This document shows positions 1-10,356 of a DNA stretch of 64,000 nt, piece after piece. Every line of letters starts with the position of its first letter. Position 1 is the first letter of the stretch. This stretch comes from Blepharisma stoltei. Taxonomy: Eukaryota; Ciliophora; Heterotrichea; Heterotrichida; Blepharismidae. The stretch covers positions 310,001 to 374,000 of the forward strand of contig CAJZBQ010000064.1 of the NCBI GenBank assembly GCA_914767885.1, in the 5' to 3' direction. Below the pieces are notes generated by a model. The model was given only the letters and a program-made list of their open reading frames with translations. It was not told where the DNA came from and ran no database searches. Both the position numbers and the translations under genes were made by a program.

Positions 1-1
1 A

Positions 2-850
2 CTCATAAAAACCAAGTCAGAAAAAGAAGAGCTCCAGATCCGTCTTGAGCAAGAAATTAAAAAACGCCAAGCAAAAGCAGCTAAAAGGAAAATTCTCGAA
101 GAAAAAATCCAACAAATAGAAAAAGACGCAGCTCACCAAGCTTCAGAAAATAAAGCGACTATAAACTCGTTAAAAGCACAAAAGCAGACTTTATTGGCTA
201 AGGCACAAGCACTTGCAGCAAGAATTAAAGAAATTGAGGCAGAAATTAACCAAAAAGACCAAATTTTGAATGAATTAGGAAATCAATTAAAAGAGCTTAA
301 AGAAAAGTACGAAAATGATAGAAATGAAGTTAGCGAACTGAGGAATCAATTAGCAGAGCAGCAAGATGAGAACGTAAGGCTTCTTAGAAAATTAGAACAA
401 TTTTCAGCACCGCCTCCAGAAGAGAACAAAAAGCAGAAAAAGCAAAGAGAAAAAGAAGAAAAAATGAGGTCTTGCATAGAAGAGCTGAGTATCCAGCACA
501 ACGAATTAGTTGAAGAAAGCAAAAGATTGGCTGCAGAGCTCGTTCACACTGAAAGTGAATTAACTAATCGAGACGAGCAAATAAAGCAGCTACAAGACAG
601 GCTGGGTGAGCTTTATAGCGCTTCTCAAGACGACTCTGAATACCCCACAAATGCAAGCATCACTCAAGAAGAGGAAGAAAGAATAAAAGAACTAAAAGAG
701 CAGCTTCAGGAGCAGCAAAACCTAATTGAAAAGCTCAAAGCAGAAGTCGAAAAAGCGAGAGAAAGAAAAGAAAACGCGTTTAATTCAGTCAACATCAATG
801 ATGGCCCAGAAATGACGAGGAAAAATTGTGCAGACTGTGAAATCTTTTAA
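2..850 (+). CDS. Coiled-coil protein, 5' end outside window
   Basis: The frame is open from the left edge to a TAA at 848-850, so the N-terminus is missing. The visible 282 residues are almost entirely Lys/Glu/Gln-rich heptad-like helix, broken by a short proline stretch (FSAPPPEEN) around residue 140 and a Ser/Asp/Asn loop (SASQDDSEYPTNAS) around residue 210. The C-terminus ends in a small cysteine pair (NCADCEIF). I recognise no enzyme domain. Long coiled coils of this kind are usual in ciliate cytoskeletal or basal-body proteins, but nothing here fixes a role. It converges on the carboxypeptidase gene with only 14 bp between the stop codons. Family unknown. Confidence 0.75.
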   Translation, partial: LIKTKSEKEELQIRLEQEIKKRQAKAAKRKILEEKIQQIEKDAAHQASENKATINSLKAQKQTLLAKAQALAARIKEIEAEINQKDQILNELGNQLKELKEKYENDRNEVSELRNQLAEQQDENVRLLRKLEQFSAPPPEENKKQKKQREKEEKMRSCIEELSIQHNELVEESKRLAAELVHTESELTNRDEQIKQLQDRLGELYSASQDDSEYPTNASITQEEEERIKELKEQLQEQQNLIEKLKAEVEKARERKENAFNSVNINDGPEMTRKNCADCEIF

Positions 851-864
851 TAATAGGATATACA

Positions 865-3800
865 TTAATATTTTTTAGGAAAAACTTCTCCGAGTTTCCA
901 AGAAGGCGAGCTTAAAGCTTTCCCTTTGGTTAAGTTTGGAAGGCCTGTTTTTTCACTCTTCCAAAATTTGGATGTTCCAGACATTTCTCCTAAATTAGAT
1001 GAGATGAAGCTTTGGTGGAAAGAGCGCTCAGGCTTAGGGTAGTTCTTTGGGCCGCTTTTTTGAGACACAGAGCGGTTTCTTTCTTTGGAAACTTCAAGGG
1101 ATTGGGAATTTGAAGAGGAGCGAGGCTCTTCTTTTTTGTAGTGAGGGGTTTGTGTGGCTTGGTCTCTGACTTTTTTGCCAGCTGCGTTGTAGTATGGCTG
1201 GAATGCTGAAAACAAGTTATTGTTTCTTGACAAATTGCTCAGGCGAGGCTTTGGTTTTTGAGCTGGGCTTTTGCAAGTATGCCCTGGAGCCATGTTTTCT
1301 CCACAGTTAGCACACTTTACTATTTCAGGTTCTTTTTCTTTGGTTTCTTGAGGCTTTTCTTTAGATGTGGGAGGATTAAAAGACCTGATTGAAACATTTC
1401 GTCTTTTATCTGAGCTTGGTCTTTTTTTGTCCTGCATCATTTTCTTCCTAATATTCACAGGCATTATTTCTGCATATTCTTCAGGCTCTAAGTTATCCTC
1501 AGATGGGTCTGAATCACTTCCTGAGCTGTCACATTCCTCATTGTCTTCTAGCAATTCTTTAGTATTTTTCAGCTCATTTACTATATCCCCTTTTTTGAGG
1601 AGTCCTATATTATTGCTATATTCTCCATCAGGAGAAGGCTGAGGGTCAGGACAGAAAGGAATATCGATTTCTGAATAAACTGCTAAGGCTAAGCACAATT
1701 GTTTCCCCATCTCTTGTAGCTGCTTTGCTGTATGATGGGAGCTTGCATATGGACCAAAATTTGGCCCACAGAAGCTTGCTTCTAATGTATAGACGTTAGG
1801 GACTCTGGCTTCTTTGAACATTGTAATCCTTAAGGTAGCGTCTTTAGATTTTTGCATACGAAATGAGCAGTAAGAGTATGAAAAAAATGGAGAAATTTTG
1901 GATAAAATGAAAGGGAATGTGCGAGTCACTTCTGGACGACCTGGGTAGTTGCACCCATACATGAAGATGTTTTTTCTTCTGGAATGCCCATGAAGATCGC
2001 AGACTAGTTCTAAAGGTCTTTCCTTCCCAAAACACTTGATAAGCCTTTTGGCAGCAAATACAGTAGGTTGAAGAGATTTAGAAGGAGTTTTCCACCTTCT
2101 GTTTAAGTCTTAATCTTAAATTATAGATGGGCGAGGGCCGTATTGGTAACGCATCAGCAAGATCATTAAGGGTTCATCCGCTTTGAGGCTCCACACGGCT
2201 CGGAATAGGTGAATGAGATGATGGCGAAAGTGTTTTGATACAACCTTTTTTCTCCTCTGGAATTCACCTAATACCAGAGCTAAATGAATTGCACAAGGGA
2301 GATCGTCTCATCCTTGCCTTTTTAGGGCTTCAGTGTTGAGTAGGCGGGTATGGATATCTGCACCCTACTTCAGGAGTATTATAGAAGTATTTTGATAATA
2401 TGAAAAACGCAGAGCCTCAAAAATATTGGGTGCCTGCCTTCAGCATTCTTCTTAATTCTTAATTATATGTTATTGAAGAGCTCCCGGCCAGGACCGTAGA
2501 TCCTTTTCTTCCTCCTTTTGGTCGCTCGCTTGCTTTCCTTGCCCTGCTCCCAGTGTACACCTAAGTGCCACAGGCTACCACTCGGCTCCTTCCGGTCATG
2601 GGGCTTGGTCATGAAATTCCGGAAGTAGGCGGACTGGGTCACCATGCTTCACGTCGTCGACTAGGGTTAGAGCTAGAGATTAACTCCCTAGCTCTTATCG
2701 GCATCTGCTGTGCCGTCCGATTTGGGCACCAGCAGTCCCTAGAGGAAAACCCTTTTTTTTGTCCCATGTCCCGTCGGGACGATCCGAAAATCGTCATTGC
2801 TGGACCGGGAGGGAAACCTAGCCGGACACAAATACCAGTACCCATACCAGACCTTTCCCTGAGTGGATTGGCTTCAGGCCGCAGCAAGATCCCCAATCAC
2901 ACTACAGGTTCGGGAGAGGACGGGTCGGTTTCGTCGCCATTTTATTTGTGTTGCCTGCCTTCAGCAGCTTCAAAAAAATACTTAATTTCTAGGTCAAGGT
3001 CGTAACTCCTGGGTATCGCACTGAAGTCCACCTTCATAGTCCCGAAGTATATTGTCAGGCTACTTATTTCAAACCACAAGAAATAATTCAAAACCTACTC
3101 AGATATACATAATTCCATATTAGACCTGAATCTCGACTGATTTTTCTCGCCCAATTTGCCTTGGCCATAAGGTTGAGAAATTTGCATCAAGAGGTCAGGT
3201 AGCCTTAGGTCACCATTTTATGCATATCCTTCTGTTTAAGTCAACGCCCGATAGGTTGCATCTGTAATTTCCATTGATGACGCCATCTGGGTTCATCATG
3301 GGTATCAACTTAAACACAAAAGCTTCTCTCAGCATTTGGGCTTCAATAGAAGTTCCAGTCAAGAAATCAATGACCCCTTTCATCATCCAAGATCCAACAC
3401 TTTCTCCAGGGTGGGCTCTCGCTGAAATCACTACCCCTTTTCTCTTTTTAGTCTGTTCTGGCGTGCCCTGTGCTGTAATTGTTAAATATTCGCACCTATT
3501 CCCTGCTATTGTGTAACAGAGCAGTCTTCTTGCCATAATTTGACTGACATAATAGTTGTCTTCCAAAGCTTGCAAATCCTGCATTAAATCTGTATATGTA
3601 TAAGGAAAAGAGTAAGCGAAAAAGACAGTATCATTCGTATATTTAAATTCATATGCAAAAGTCATGGTATAAAACATTTTTGAACTCCCTGGTTTCCTTA
3701 TGCCATTTGCATAGTAAGAAATGTCAGTCCCTCCTCTAAACCATCCTGGGTTTGTCTTATTTTCGCTTTCTGAATGAATCAAAACCTTCATCCCTTCGTT

Positions 3801-4502
3801 GTACAAAGAGTCTTTTTTCCCTAGATTAATAATATTAAATCTGACAGCTAAGCCTTCTGTAGTGTTCGTAACTCTAAAATAGAACCACTGTGTATGTCCT
3901 TTTGTATTGATATCATTTTGTAGTATCAAATTATACTCATTGTCGCTGATTTTAATGGCCATCGACAAATTCCCACTCTCAAATCTGCTTTCAAACACCA
4001 AAGTTTGGTCCTCAGAGGTCGGGGTATAATACGGTTTAATTGAAGTATTTGGCTTTACAGGCTCCATCCTGGAGTTTTCTTGGTTTTTCAATAACTTCCT
4101 CAAATTAAGGAGGTTTGAGTTGTAAGGCTGCCCTGAAGGCGAGGGGTCTTTGACATATACAATATTGTTGTTCCTGCTTAAAAATCACCTTGAGTCGCAT
4201 ATAGAAATAAGTGACGTACTTGCAATAACTGAGTTATTAGTAGGACTAGTCCCTGGCCCTTGGGAGCAGAAGCCTTCATGGTCTGTAAAACGTGGTAAAA
4301 ACCTGGATAAATGTTACAGCATGTCTTGATGAGATCTTGGTAAATCATCAGTATAGCGATTTTTAGGTACCAGTGGCATGGGTGGTTGAATGTGTTTGTA
4401 CAACTCTTCGCTCATGCTGAAAGGGGTTTCTGTTGCTGAAAAGGTATCAGAGATTTCAATAAAACCTCCACTTTCGTCGCTTTCTTCGCCAGAGTTACTC
4501 AT
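865..4502 (-). CDS. Cytosolic carboxypeptidase (CCP/AGBL, M14 family), split by a 1.13 kb germline insert
   Basis: Reads as an M14D-type cytosolic carboxypeptidase, the family that removes glutamate side chains or C-terminal residues from tubulin. In order: an N-terminal beta-sandwich ending in WFYFRVTN; zinc-binding RAHPGES; MNPDGV; GVDLNRR; then, after the insert, RWKTPSKSLQP, the third zinc ligand in CDLHGHSRR, and the catalytic glutamate in TLEASFCG. All key residues are present. The last 150 or so residues are low-complexity tail. One 15-nt intron lies at 4304-4318 and one in-frame TGA codes Trp. Removing 2095-3227 and the intron leaves 2490 nt (829 aa). I start at the ATG at 4500-4502 because an ATG slightly upstream lies inside a MITE. 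Tubulin glutamylation is heavy in ciliates, so a ciliary or cortical role is likely but inferred. Confidence 0.9.
2095..3227 (-). mobile_element. Outer retroposon-like insert in the carboxypeptidase gene (15 bp target duplication)
   Basis: The 15 bp sequence CCTTCTGTTTAAGTC occurs at 2095-2109 and again at 3228-3242. Removing one copy plus everything between joins LNRR to WKTPSK in frame, as the carboxypeptidase family requires. Read on the minus strand, the insert begins 7 nt after the duplication with TAAAATGGTGACC and ends in an AT-rich tail. It is richer in GC than its surroundings. It contains the motif ATTCAGGTCTAA, which recurs in the ketosynthase insert, and it is itself interrupted by a second element at 2431-2951. 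No coding capacity is convincing. Long duplication, tail and lack of terminal inverted repeats point to retroposition. Confidence 0.8.
2431..2951 (-). mobile_element. Inner retroposon nested in the first (15 bp target duplication)
   Basis: TGCCTGCCTTCAGCA occurs at 2431-2445 and, perfectly, at 2952-2966. Read on the minus strand, the element starts 7 nt after the duplication with TAAAATGGCGACG and ends in a tail of repeated TTAAGAA/ATTAAGAA units, which lies against the other duplication copy. This is a second member of the same family inserted into the first. The open frames inside it do not resemble any protein I know. Confidence 0.75.
4304..4318 (-). other. 15-nt intron in the carboxypeptidase gene
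   Basis: On the minus strand GTAACATTTATCCAG interrupts the frame with a TAA. Removing it joins QDML to FLPRF without changing frame elsewhere. Confidence 0.85.
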
Positions 4503-4511
4503 TTTATTCGT

Positions 4512-4845
4512 TAATTCTCTCCCCATTTAAATTGGAATAATTTATAGGAAGGTGCTCCATGTTTTGAGTACTTTAACCCACTTTAAATTAGAACAATTTT
4601 TTTTCAATAGGAAATTTTAATAGTTGAAAATACTAATTTTGACTAATTTAATGTAAAAAGTGAGAGTATAATGCTATTTAATAGCTTTCACACTGAATCT
4701 ATTAATTCTCTGAACCAAAATTTCATAAAATAAATTAAAATTCAAAGTATTGTATTCAATTTATATTTTTTCAAAATTTAAAAAAAATTTTTTTGAACAC
4801 CCTTTAATTGGAAAACGATTTTTTGTTCCAATTTCAAGAGGGGAG
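4512..4845. mobile_element. MITE family B, copy 1
   Basis: A TA-flanked AT-rich element. The left end reads TTCTCTCCCCATTTAAATTGG and the right end is its imperfect inverse (CCAATTTCAAGAGGGGAGTA). It aligns along its length with the element at 50865-51228, including the internal TTTAATAGGAAATT-type stretch. It ends 10 bp upstream of the carboxypeptidase start codon. Confidence 0.7.
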
Positions 4846-5004
4846 TAAGGAAAAATTATTGATTTTTAAATTACGAGTCAATTAATTTATCCTATAATAG
4901 AACTTATTATGTGTGTTTATATATGAAAATTATTATAAATCGAGTGAAATTTGAGATATTTTTTAAAATAAATTATCCATTATTTATATTTAGGCAGTAT
5001 AAAT

Positions 5005-7065
5005 CTAACTAGCATCTTCATGGTCTGAATCCCAGACTTCATCTAAGACTTCGCTACTTTCAGCATTTTCTTCTTCCATCGCGAGCCTAACATATTCAGC
5101 CAGCGCATATCTATCCCAGTCAGTGAAGTTTGGATTCTCAGTCTGCTCATGCTTTATAGTGAATGGGTCGCGCTGCTCATAATTCACAAATTTATTAAGA
5201 TTCAGCAAGCAATTAAAAAATACACCAGAAATCTGTTTCTGAGCTTTGAAATCCTCTATCTTGAACTGATTTTCAACCTTTGGCTTTATCATGTCAGCCA
5301 TCTGGCAAAGCACATCTTTAAAAGGTACAGCTTCTTGATTTAAATATTCCAAACGATGGAGCTGTTCTTCATAGAAATATTCCATTTCATAAGCAGTGAT
5401 AATGCAATTTTGGTCAATGTCAACTACTTTAAATCAATACTCCAGCGATCTTATCGAAGTTTTATCTTCTTCATTTATCATGAACCATATGAAATCTTCG
5501 TAGTTCATTTTTTCAGGGATATCAGACTTAAATTTCCTAGGAATTTGTTCAAAAATTCGGTCTATTGCTTTACGTGATAAAGTATGCCCGTCATATCTAG
5601 AAAAGTCTTCTTTATCGATGTAAAAGTCATGGTCTGTGTCTATTTCCCAGAATTTGCAGTATAAGACGTAGAAATGCTCATAGGAGAAATAATCTTTGAT
5701 TTTATTAATGTCTTCTTCTTCGTCAAGAGACTGCATAATTTCAAGCAAATTGCTTCGTTTTAGTTCTCTCAGTGTAATTTTACCATCATCGTTGGTATCT
5801 ATTACATAGAAAATCCTCTCCACAACGGTGTCAGCATATCTGTCTTGGAACTCTGGAGTTGCCTTTAAAAAATCAAGGCCAGGGTGAGTATCCATGAGAA
5901 TCCTCATCAGTGGCTTGAAATCATCCCTTTCAAAATAATTATTCTGTGGCTTTTTCAGAGTAGCAAATAGCCTTTGGATGGGTTTTTTCCCTTCAAATTC
6001 TGCTTTTCAAAATTTCAAGAACATTTGTTTGGTCACTGAATCTCTACCTTCTCCTGCAACCATCACAAACACTTTATTAACTAAAACCTTGGGCAACCCA
6101 CATACATCTTTTACAACATTTACAAATTCGTGTAATTTTAGAGACTCTTTTATAAAAGCTTGCTGAATGGCTTTCATGTCAGCGTCAGATTTTTCTTGCA
6201 AAAAAATTTTGTTTAGGAGCAAATACTTTATCTAATTTTGCATTTTTAATTGAAATATTTCTTACTCCCCCCTCCGTGAGTGAACAAAAATGTTTTTAAT
6301 AGGAAAATTTTTTATGGAAAAAAAATTTTGATATATAAGTGATAATTAGTATAATGAAATCTTCAGCTAATTCTGTTTAAATTTAAACAAATTGCTTTTT
6401 AATACGTAAATTTTATAAATTAAATTAATATTTGCTTTCCAATTTTTGCGAATTAGGATTTTTTTAAATTTCGAAAAAAAATTTTTTCTCTAAAATTTAT
6501 ATATAAAATTTTTTTAAAAAAAAAAATTAACACCCTCCGTAAGTGAACAAAATTTTTTTGTTCACTCACGGAGGGGGGGAGTTAAATAAAATACTAGAAT
6601 GTGGTAAAGAAAATTAATTGTTTTAGAGCAATAAAACTGGGCCGATTTTTCTACATCAATTGGTTTGCCTTTAGGAAAATAAAATTGAGGAATAGCCGGA
6701 CGCACAGGAACTGGAGGTTCAGGCTTTGGCTGTTGAGGATTAGAAGTAATATGTAGACCATCAGGAGGCAAAGATACTGCATGAGTAGAACTAAGCTTAT
6801 ATGATGCTGAAGGGGATAAGGGTGGAGCTAATGAAGAACGCTTAGGGGAGGATATTGAAGGAGAATTTGTTGTACTAATCCGGTTTTGGAAAATCGGGCT
6901 AGGATGTGTTTGAGATTCTGATAATGGACGGCCGGATTCTTCAATTAGTTTGTGGATTAATTGAGTAGTTGCAGGGATACTAAGTCAACGCAAGAAATTT
7001 TCATCTAGTTTTTTTTTAGCTAGCTCATATCTAACACTTTCTTTATAAGCAGAGAATGCTTCCAT
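5005..7065 (-). CDS. PP2A regulatory subunit B'' (PPP2R3-type, EF-hand)
   Basis: A close match in motif order to the B'' family, which targets protein phosphatase 2A and binds calcium through EF hands. Visible: IPQFYFPKGKP near the start; CGLPKVLVNKVF; MDTHPGLDFLK; an EF hand DTNDDGKITLRE; LDEEEDINKIKDYFSYEHF; FWEIDTDHDFYI; MNYEDFIWFMINEEDK; SLEYWF; YEMEYFYEEQ; NYEQRDPF; and DWDRYALAEY. In-frame TGA encodes Trp at conserved sites (SLEYWF). The N-terminal 130 residues are Ser/Pro-rich. A MITE at 6263-6582 interrupts the gene after INFLYHILVFY. Removing the MITE alone leaves the frame off by one, but several TA-to-TA joins slightly larger than the MITE restore it, so the exact residue junction is open. 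Start chosen at the ATG at 7063-7065. Confidence 0.9.
6263..6582 (+). mobile_element. MITE family A, copy 1 (in PP2A B'' gene)
   Basis: TA-bounded, with inverted ends CTCCGTGAGTGAACAAAA and TTTTGTTCACTCACGGAG. The 320 bp interval carries the family core (AATTCTGTTTAA, then AAATTAAATTAATATTTGC). It breaks the B'' reading frame. This copy lacks the extra 50 bp outer segment seen in full-length copies. Confidence 0.85.
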
Positions 7066-7182
7066 AGAATTATTGGCATTTTGTGAAAAATTAACTTATC
7101 CTCTTGGAAAAATTAAAGATTAATGAATTATTGCTCTATTAAGATATATTTTTATAAAAATGAATTTTAGTATAAGAAGTTA

Positions 7183-8977
7183 TTAATTAAAGAAAGATGA
7201 CAATGAGCTGCTTTTAAAGCCATCTAATAGATTTGCAACTCGAGAAAGTTCATCTTCAATCCATTTCTCATGAGATGGTATCATTTTTGCTGTAGGATGT
7301 GTCGGGTCTCTTGGTTTTGTGGTTCGTTTTCCTTTGAGTGCTCGTATAAAAATTGCGAAATTTCCTTTTTTGTCTTCTCTTACTTGCTCTTTTTCTTCGT
7401 TTATTATCAACTCGCTCATTTTCTCTTGTAAAATTTTGACTTCTTCTAGTAAAGACCTGATTTCTTCTTCTTTATCCTCGATTCCAGTTTCAAAAGGTGA
7501 AACGTGTACGATTTGGCAAGGAGAGTTCAAAACAAGTGGCAAAAATTTTGGCCTTCCAGCCATCTTTCGGCATTTTATACTATCTATATACATCAGCATT
7601 CAATCTCTATTATAACTTTTCGCAAAAACTAAACTCAAAGCGTCAAGCTTTACTTTTTTGAATTTTTTCAAAAAATAATAAAGCTTTTGGATTAAATAAA
7701 AAGAATTTTCCTTACTAGCATTCTCTAAATTGAGCAAAATATCTTTAAAATTTCTATTACTTGGCTCTTTAAATTAGAACAAAAATTATGTTTTGATACT
7801 CCTCAAAATCAAAATTTGCATATAATTTGTTTTTAAAGGGTTAGTGCAAGAAATACTATTAAAACATTATATTAATTAAAGTGTTTAAGGCGTCTAACGC
7901 TACACTCCAACTCATGGGACAGAGCCAAAATGGTGACGCCACAAGCATTTTTGACCGAGAAGGGCAGACCATCCCAAATAAGCGATCAACCACCCTGATC
8001 AACGCTTCACATCTGGCGCTACTGTTGCTGCTGCCTGACTCAGCTCCTGGAGCATGTCCCGCCTAAGAGTCAACCTCCTCAGATGTGCCTAAGTCTGCAC
8101 TGAGGAGTAGTTACTCTGGTTATTCCAAATTTAACGCTTTTGCTGCACAGAAGTTCTCGGTCGAAAAAAAACCTCCATAAATAAATTCTATAAGGGAGAG
8201 AAAATCAGCAAAACTAATTTCTCTTTAATCAAATGCTATTTTATTTTATGACTACTATTTCAACAAAGCTAGCACTTTAAATTAATAAATTGTTTTATAG
8301 AAAATTATTTTTCTAAAAAAAAATAATCGCCTTTATTGAACACACTTTTTGTTTCTGGAGTTAAGCCTTTCTTTATCCAACCTACCTAAGCCATTCTTCA
8401 TCGTTTTATTTTGTAGAGTTGGTGTAGGGCTTTGTGCTCGGATATTCGGTAAAGAGTTTCTAGAGGTTGAACTCAACTTTAAATTAAATTTTGGCTGGAA
8501 ATTACAATGCTCAATTTCGAAAGTTTTTTTTTTCCTGTTTCAGTTTGTTTTTATTAAATTTTCACTTGAAATGTATTGCTGAATAATTTTATTTCGAAAT
8601 TGCAAATATGTCGATTCGCTCACTATGGAATTTTCTGAAATTAACGAATAGGACTGAATTGTTGAATTTACCATATATTTAGCCTCAGCAACAGGGTTTG
8701 AAGTGTTTTCTGCAGCTTTGCCTCATTTTTTAGCAATTGAGTGAATTCCTTCTTCGTTTAATAAACTCTCAAAACATAAATCTCCATTTAGTTTATTGTG
8801 CATATAAGCATTGCTGGGAAACTTAAACCCAATAATAATTGTTTCAGGAACTTGTATATTCAGTGGTGCTACACTATTTAATTGAAATAAAGTTAAATAG
8901 CTTCATAGAAGTGTATGGGATATTTCAGCATTTGAATTCTCAAAATTATTATACGGTTGAACTTCTTGGTATTCCAT
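7183..8977 (-). CDS. Unknown-family protein, paralogue A
   Basis: I do not recognise the family. After removal of the TA-bounded insert 7758-8361 the frame is continuous for 396 residues (1191 nt). It aligns end to end with the divergent gene at 12932-14400: both begin with a segment containing VPETIIIGF and YMHNKLNGDLCFE, share LQFRNKIIQ, then a helical region, an SPCQ/TPC motif, a Lys/Glu coiled coil (LLEEVKILQEKMSELI) and a C-terminal RVANLLD. In-frame TGA codons encode Trp (KKWGKAA, NRDWML). Nothing identifies a catalytic site. The insert boundary is supported by the paralogue, which has KSYKDYLKN where this one reads RNFKDILLN across the junction. Confidence 0.75.
7758..8361. mobile_element. 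TA-bounded 604 bp germline insert in paralogue A, composite
   Basis: TA at 7758-7759 and again at 8362-8363. Removal joins ERLN to RNFKDI in frame, matching the paralogue. The flanks (TACTTGGCTCTTTAAATTAG on the left, TTTGTTTCTGGAGTTA on the right) resemble MITE family B ends. The middle, about 7879-8165, is GC-rich and unlike the flanks, and contains AAAATGGTGAC, the motif shared by the retroposon-like inserts. It is therefore probably a nested element, though I could not find a duplication. Confidence 0.7.
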
Positions 8978-10356
8978 TTTCAAAATTATTTTATTGATCC
9001 CTGTTTATTAGAAGAATCAACTTTTTAGCAGGATCATCTGGCCATTTGGCTTACGATAGGTACACAGAAAAAACTTTTGAATACTTTTCTAAAATCTGGC
9101 AATACATCTGATTAGAAAATTAAGCTCTATTCATTCATAAAAACTTAATGTAATGACAACTTAAAATATTTCAGTAAATCAAAAATATAAAAATTTCTGA
9201 GATTATATCAGAATCCATTTTAGGCTGAATTCTAAGGCCATTAATAAGAAAAAAATTATTGAAAGAAATAAATTATCTATTCTTAAAAAATTTTTTTGTT
9301 GTTGATGGATTCACCGTTTTAGCTTGTCAAAATTTGTCGTTCCCTAATTAATAGGGACAAAAACATATGAAATCATTAAAAAGTATTATAAAGGAGTGAA
9401 AAGATATAATTGCAATATTTTCTAGTGGGCAAAAATTATTAAAAAGACTTTATATATAAACTAAAGAATTTAAATAAGTAAATACATTTTTATTTAATTT
9501 CCTGTTCTCATCTGATGATAATATTATTAAAAAATTGAAATTTGATATTACAATAATAAAATGAAAGATCTTTATTACAAAATAACTGAGAAAAAAGGCA
9601 GCAAAATTAAACTTTTAGCTGGAGCAGCAAACACTTTTAAATTTCAATGGGTGTGAAAGCAGAGCTTTTGAATATACTTTTTAAAGATTGGCAATTCATC
9701 TGAAATAGAAAATCTAGCGCTCTTTCCTTTATAGAGCTAAATGTTAATTTATAATGTAAATTATCTTGAAAATCTTAGTTTGTTAGTTAATTTACTTTTA
9801 AACAATTGAATTTTATATTATATATAAATTTGTATGATTGTTCTTAAATTTTCAAAGATTTGTCTCCTGATCTAGATATATAAACACTTAAAAATAAGAA
9901 TGCATAGCTAGAGAAAATTAATTTTTTAATTTTGTGAATAACTTTGTGATATCTAAATCTCTCTGCTTTCTACTAAGCCAACAGTTTTGAGTCAAAAGCT
10001 TTTAAACAATAAAAGTGGAATAATTTTATTATCAATAAAGGAAGAAAGCAATATGGAACAATTTTTAGGGGGCATTAAATATAAATAAGAGGCACTAAAG
10101 CAGTTAAATCTATACTTGGCAATGAGAGTTAATTGAAAGCATTTTAAGAACTATTTAAAAATGTATCAGACAGAGAAATATATTAATTTAGTGAAAAAAT
10201 TCAAAATTTTAATACTGCTATATAGTCATATGATGGGCTATTAATAAGTAAAAGAGAGTATTGATATTCTTTGAAGTAACGGAGAAGTCACAATATCATT
10301 TCAAGTAAAAGATGTTAAAGTTAGCACAATTATTGATTCAATTTTAAAATTTTAAT
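8978..10356. other. AT-rich intergenic region, no gene seen
   Basis: About 1.4 kb between the start of paralogue A and the end of the CRAL-TRIO gene. It is very AT-rich with many stops in all frames even when TGA is read as Trp. No repeat family member, hairpin or RNA gene is recognisable. Confidence 0.6.

Noticed and set aside
2565-3005. 146-codon open frame inside the carboxypeptidase insert
   Set aside because: It and its antisense partners lie wholly in the nested retroposon, have no similarity to any protein I know and reflect higher GC content.
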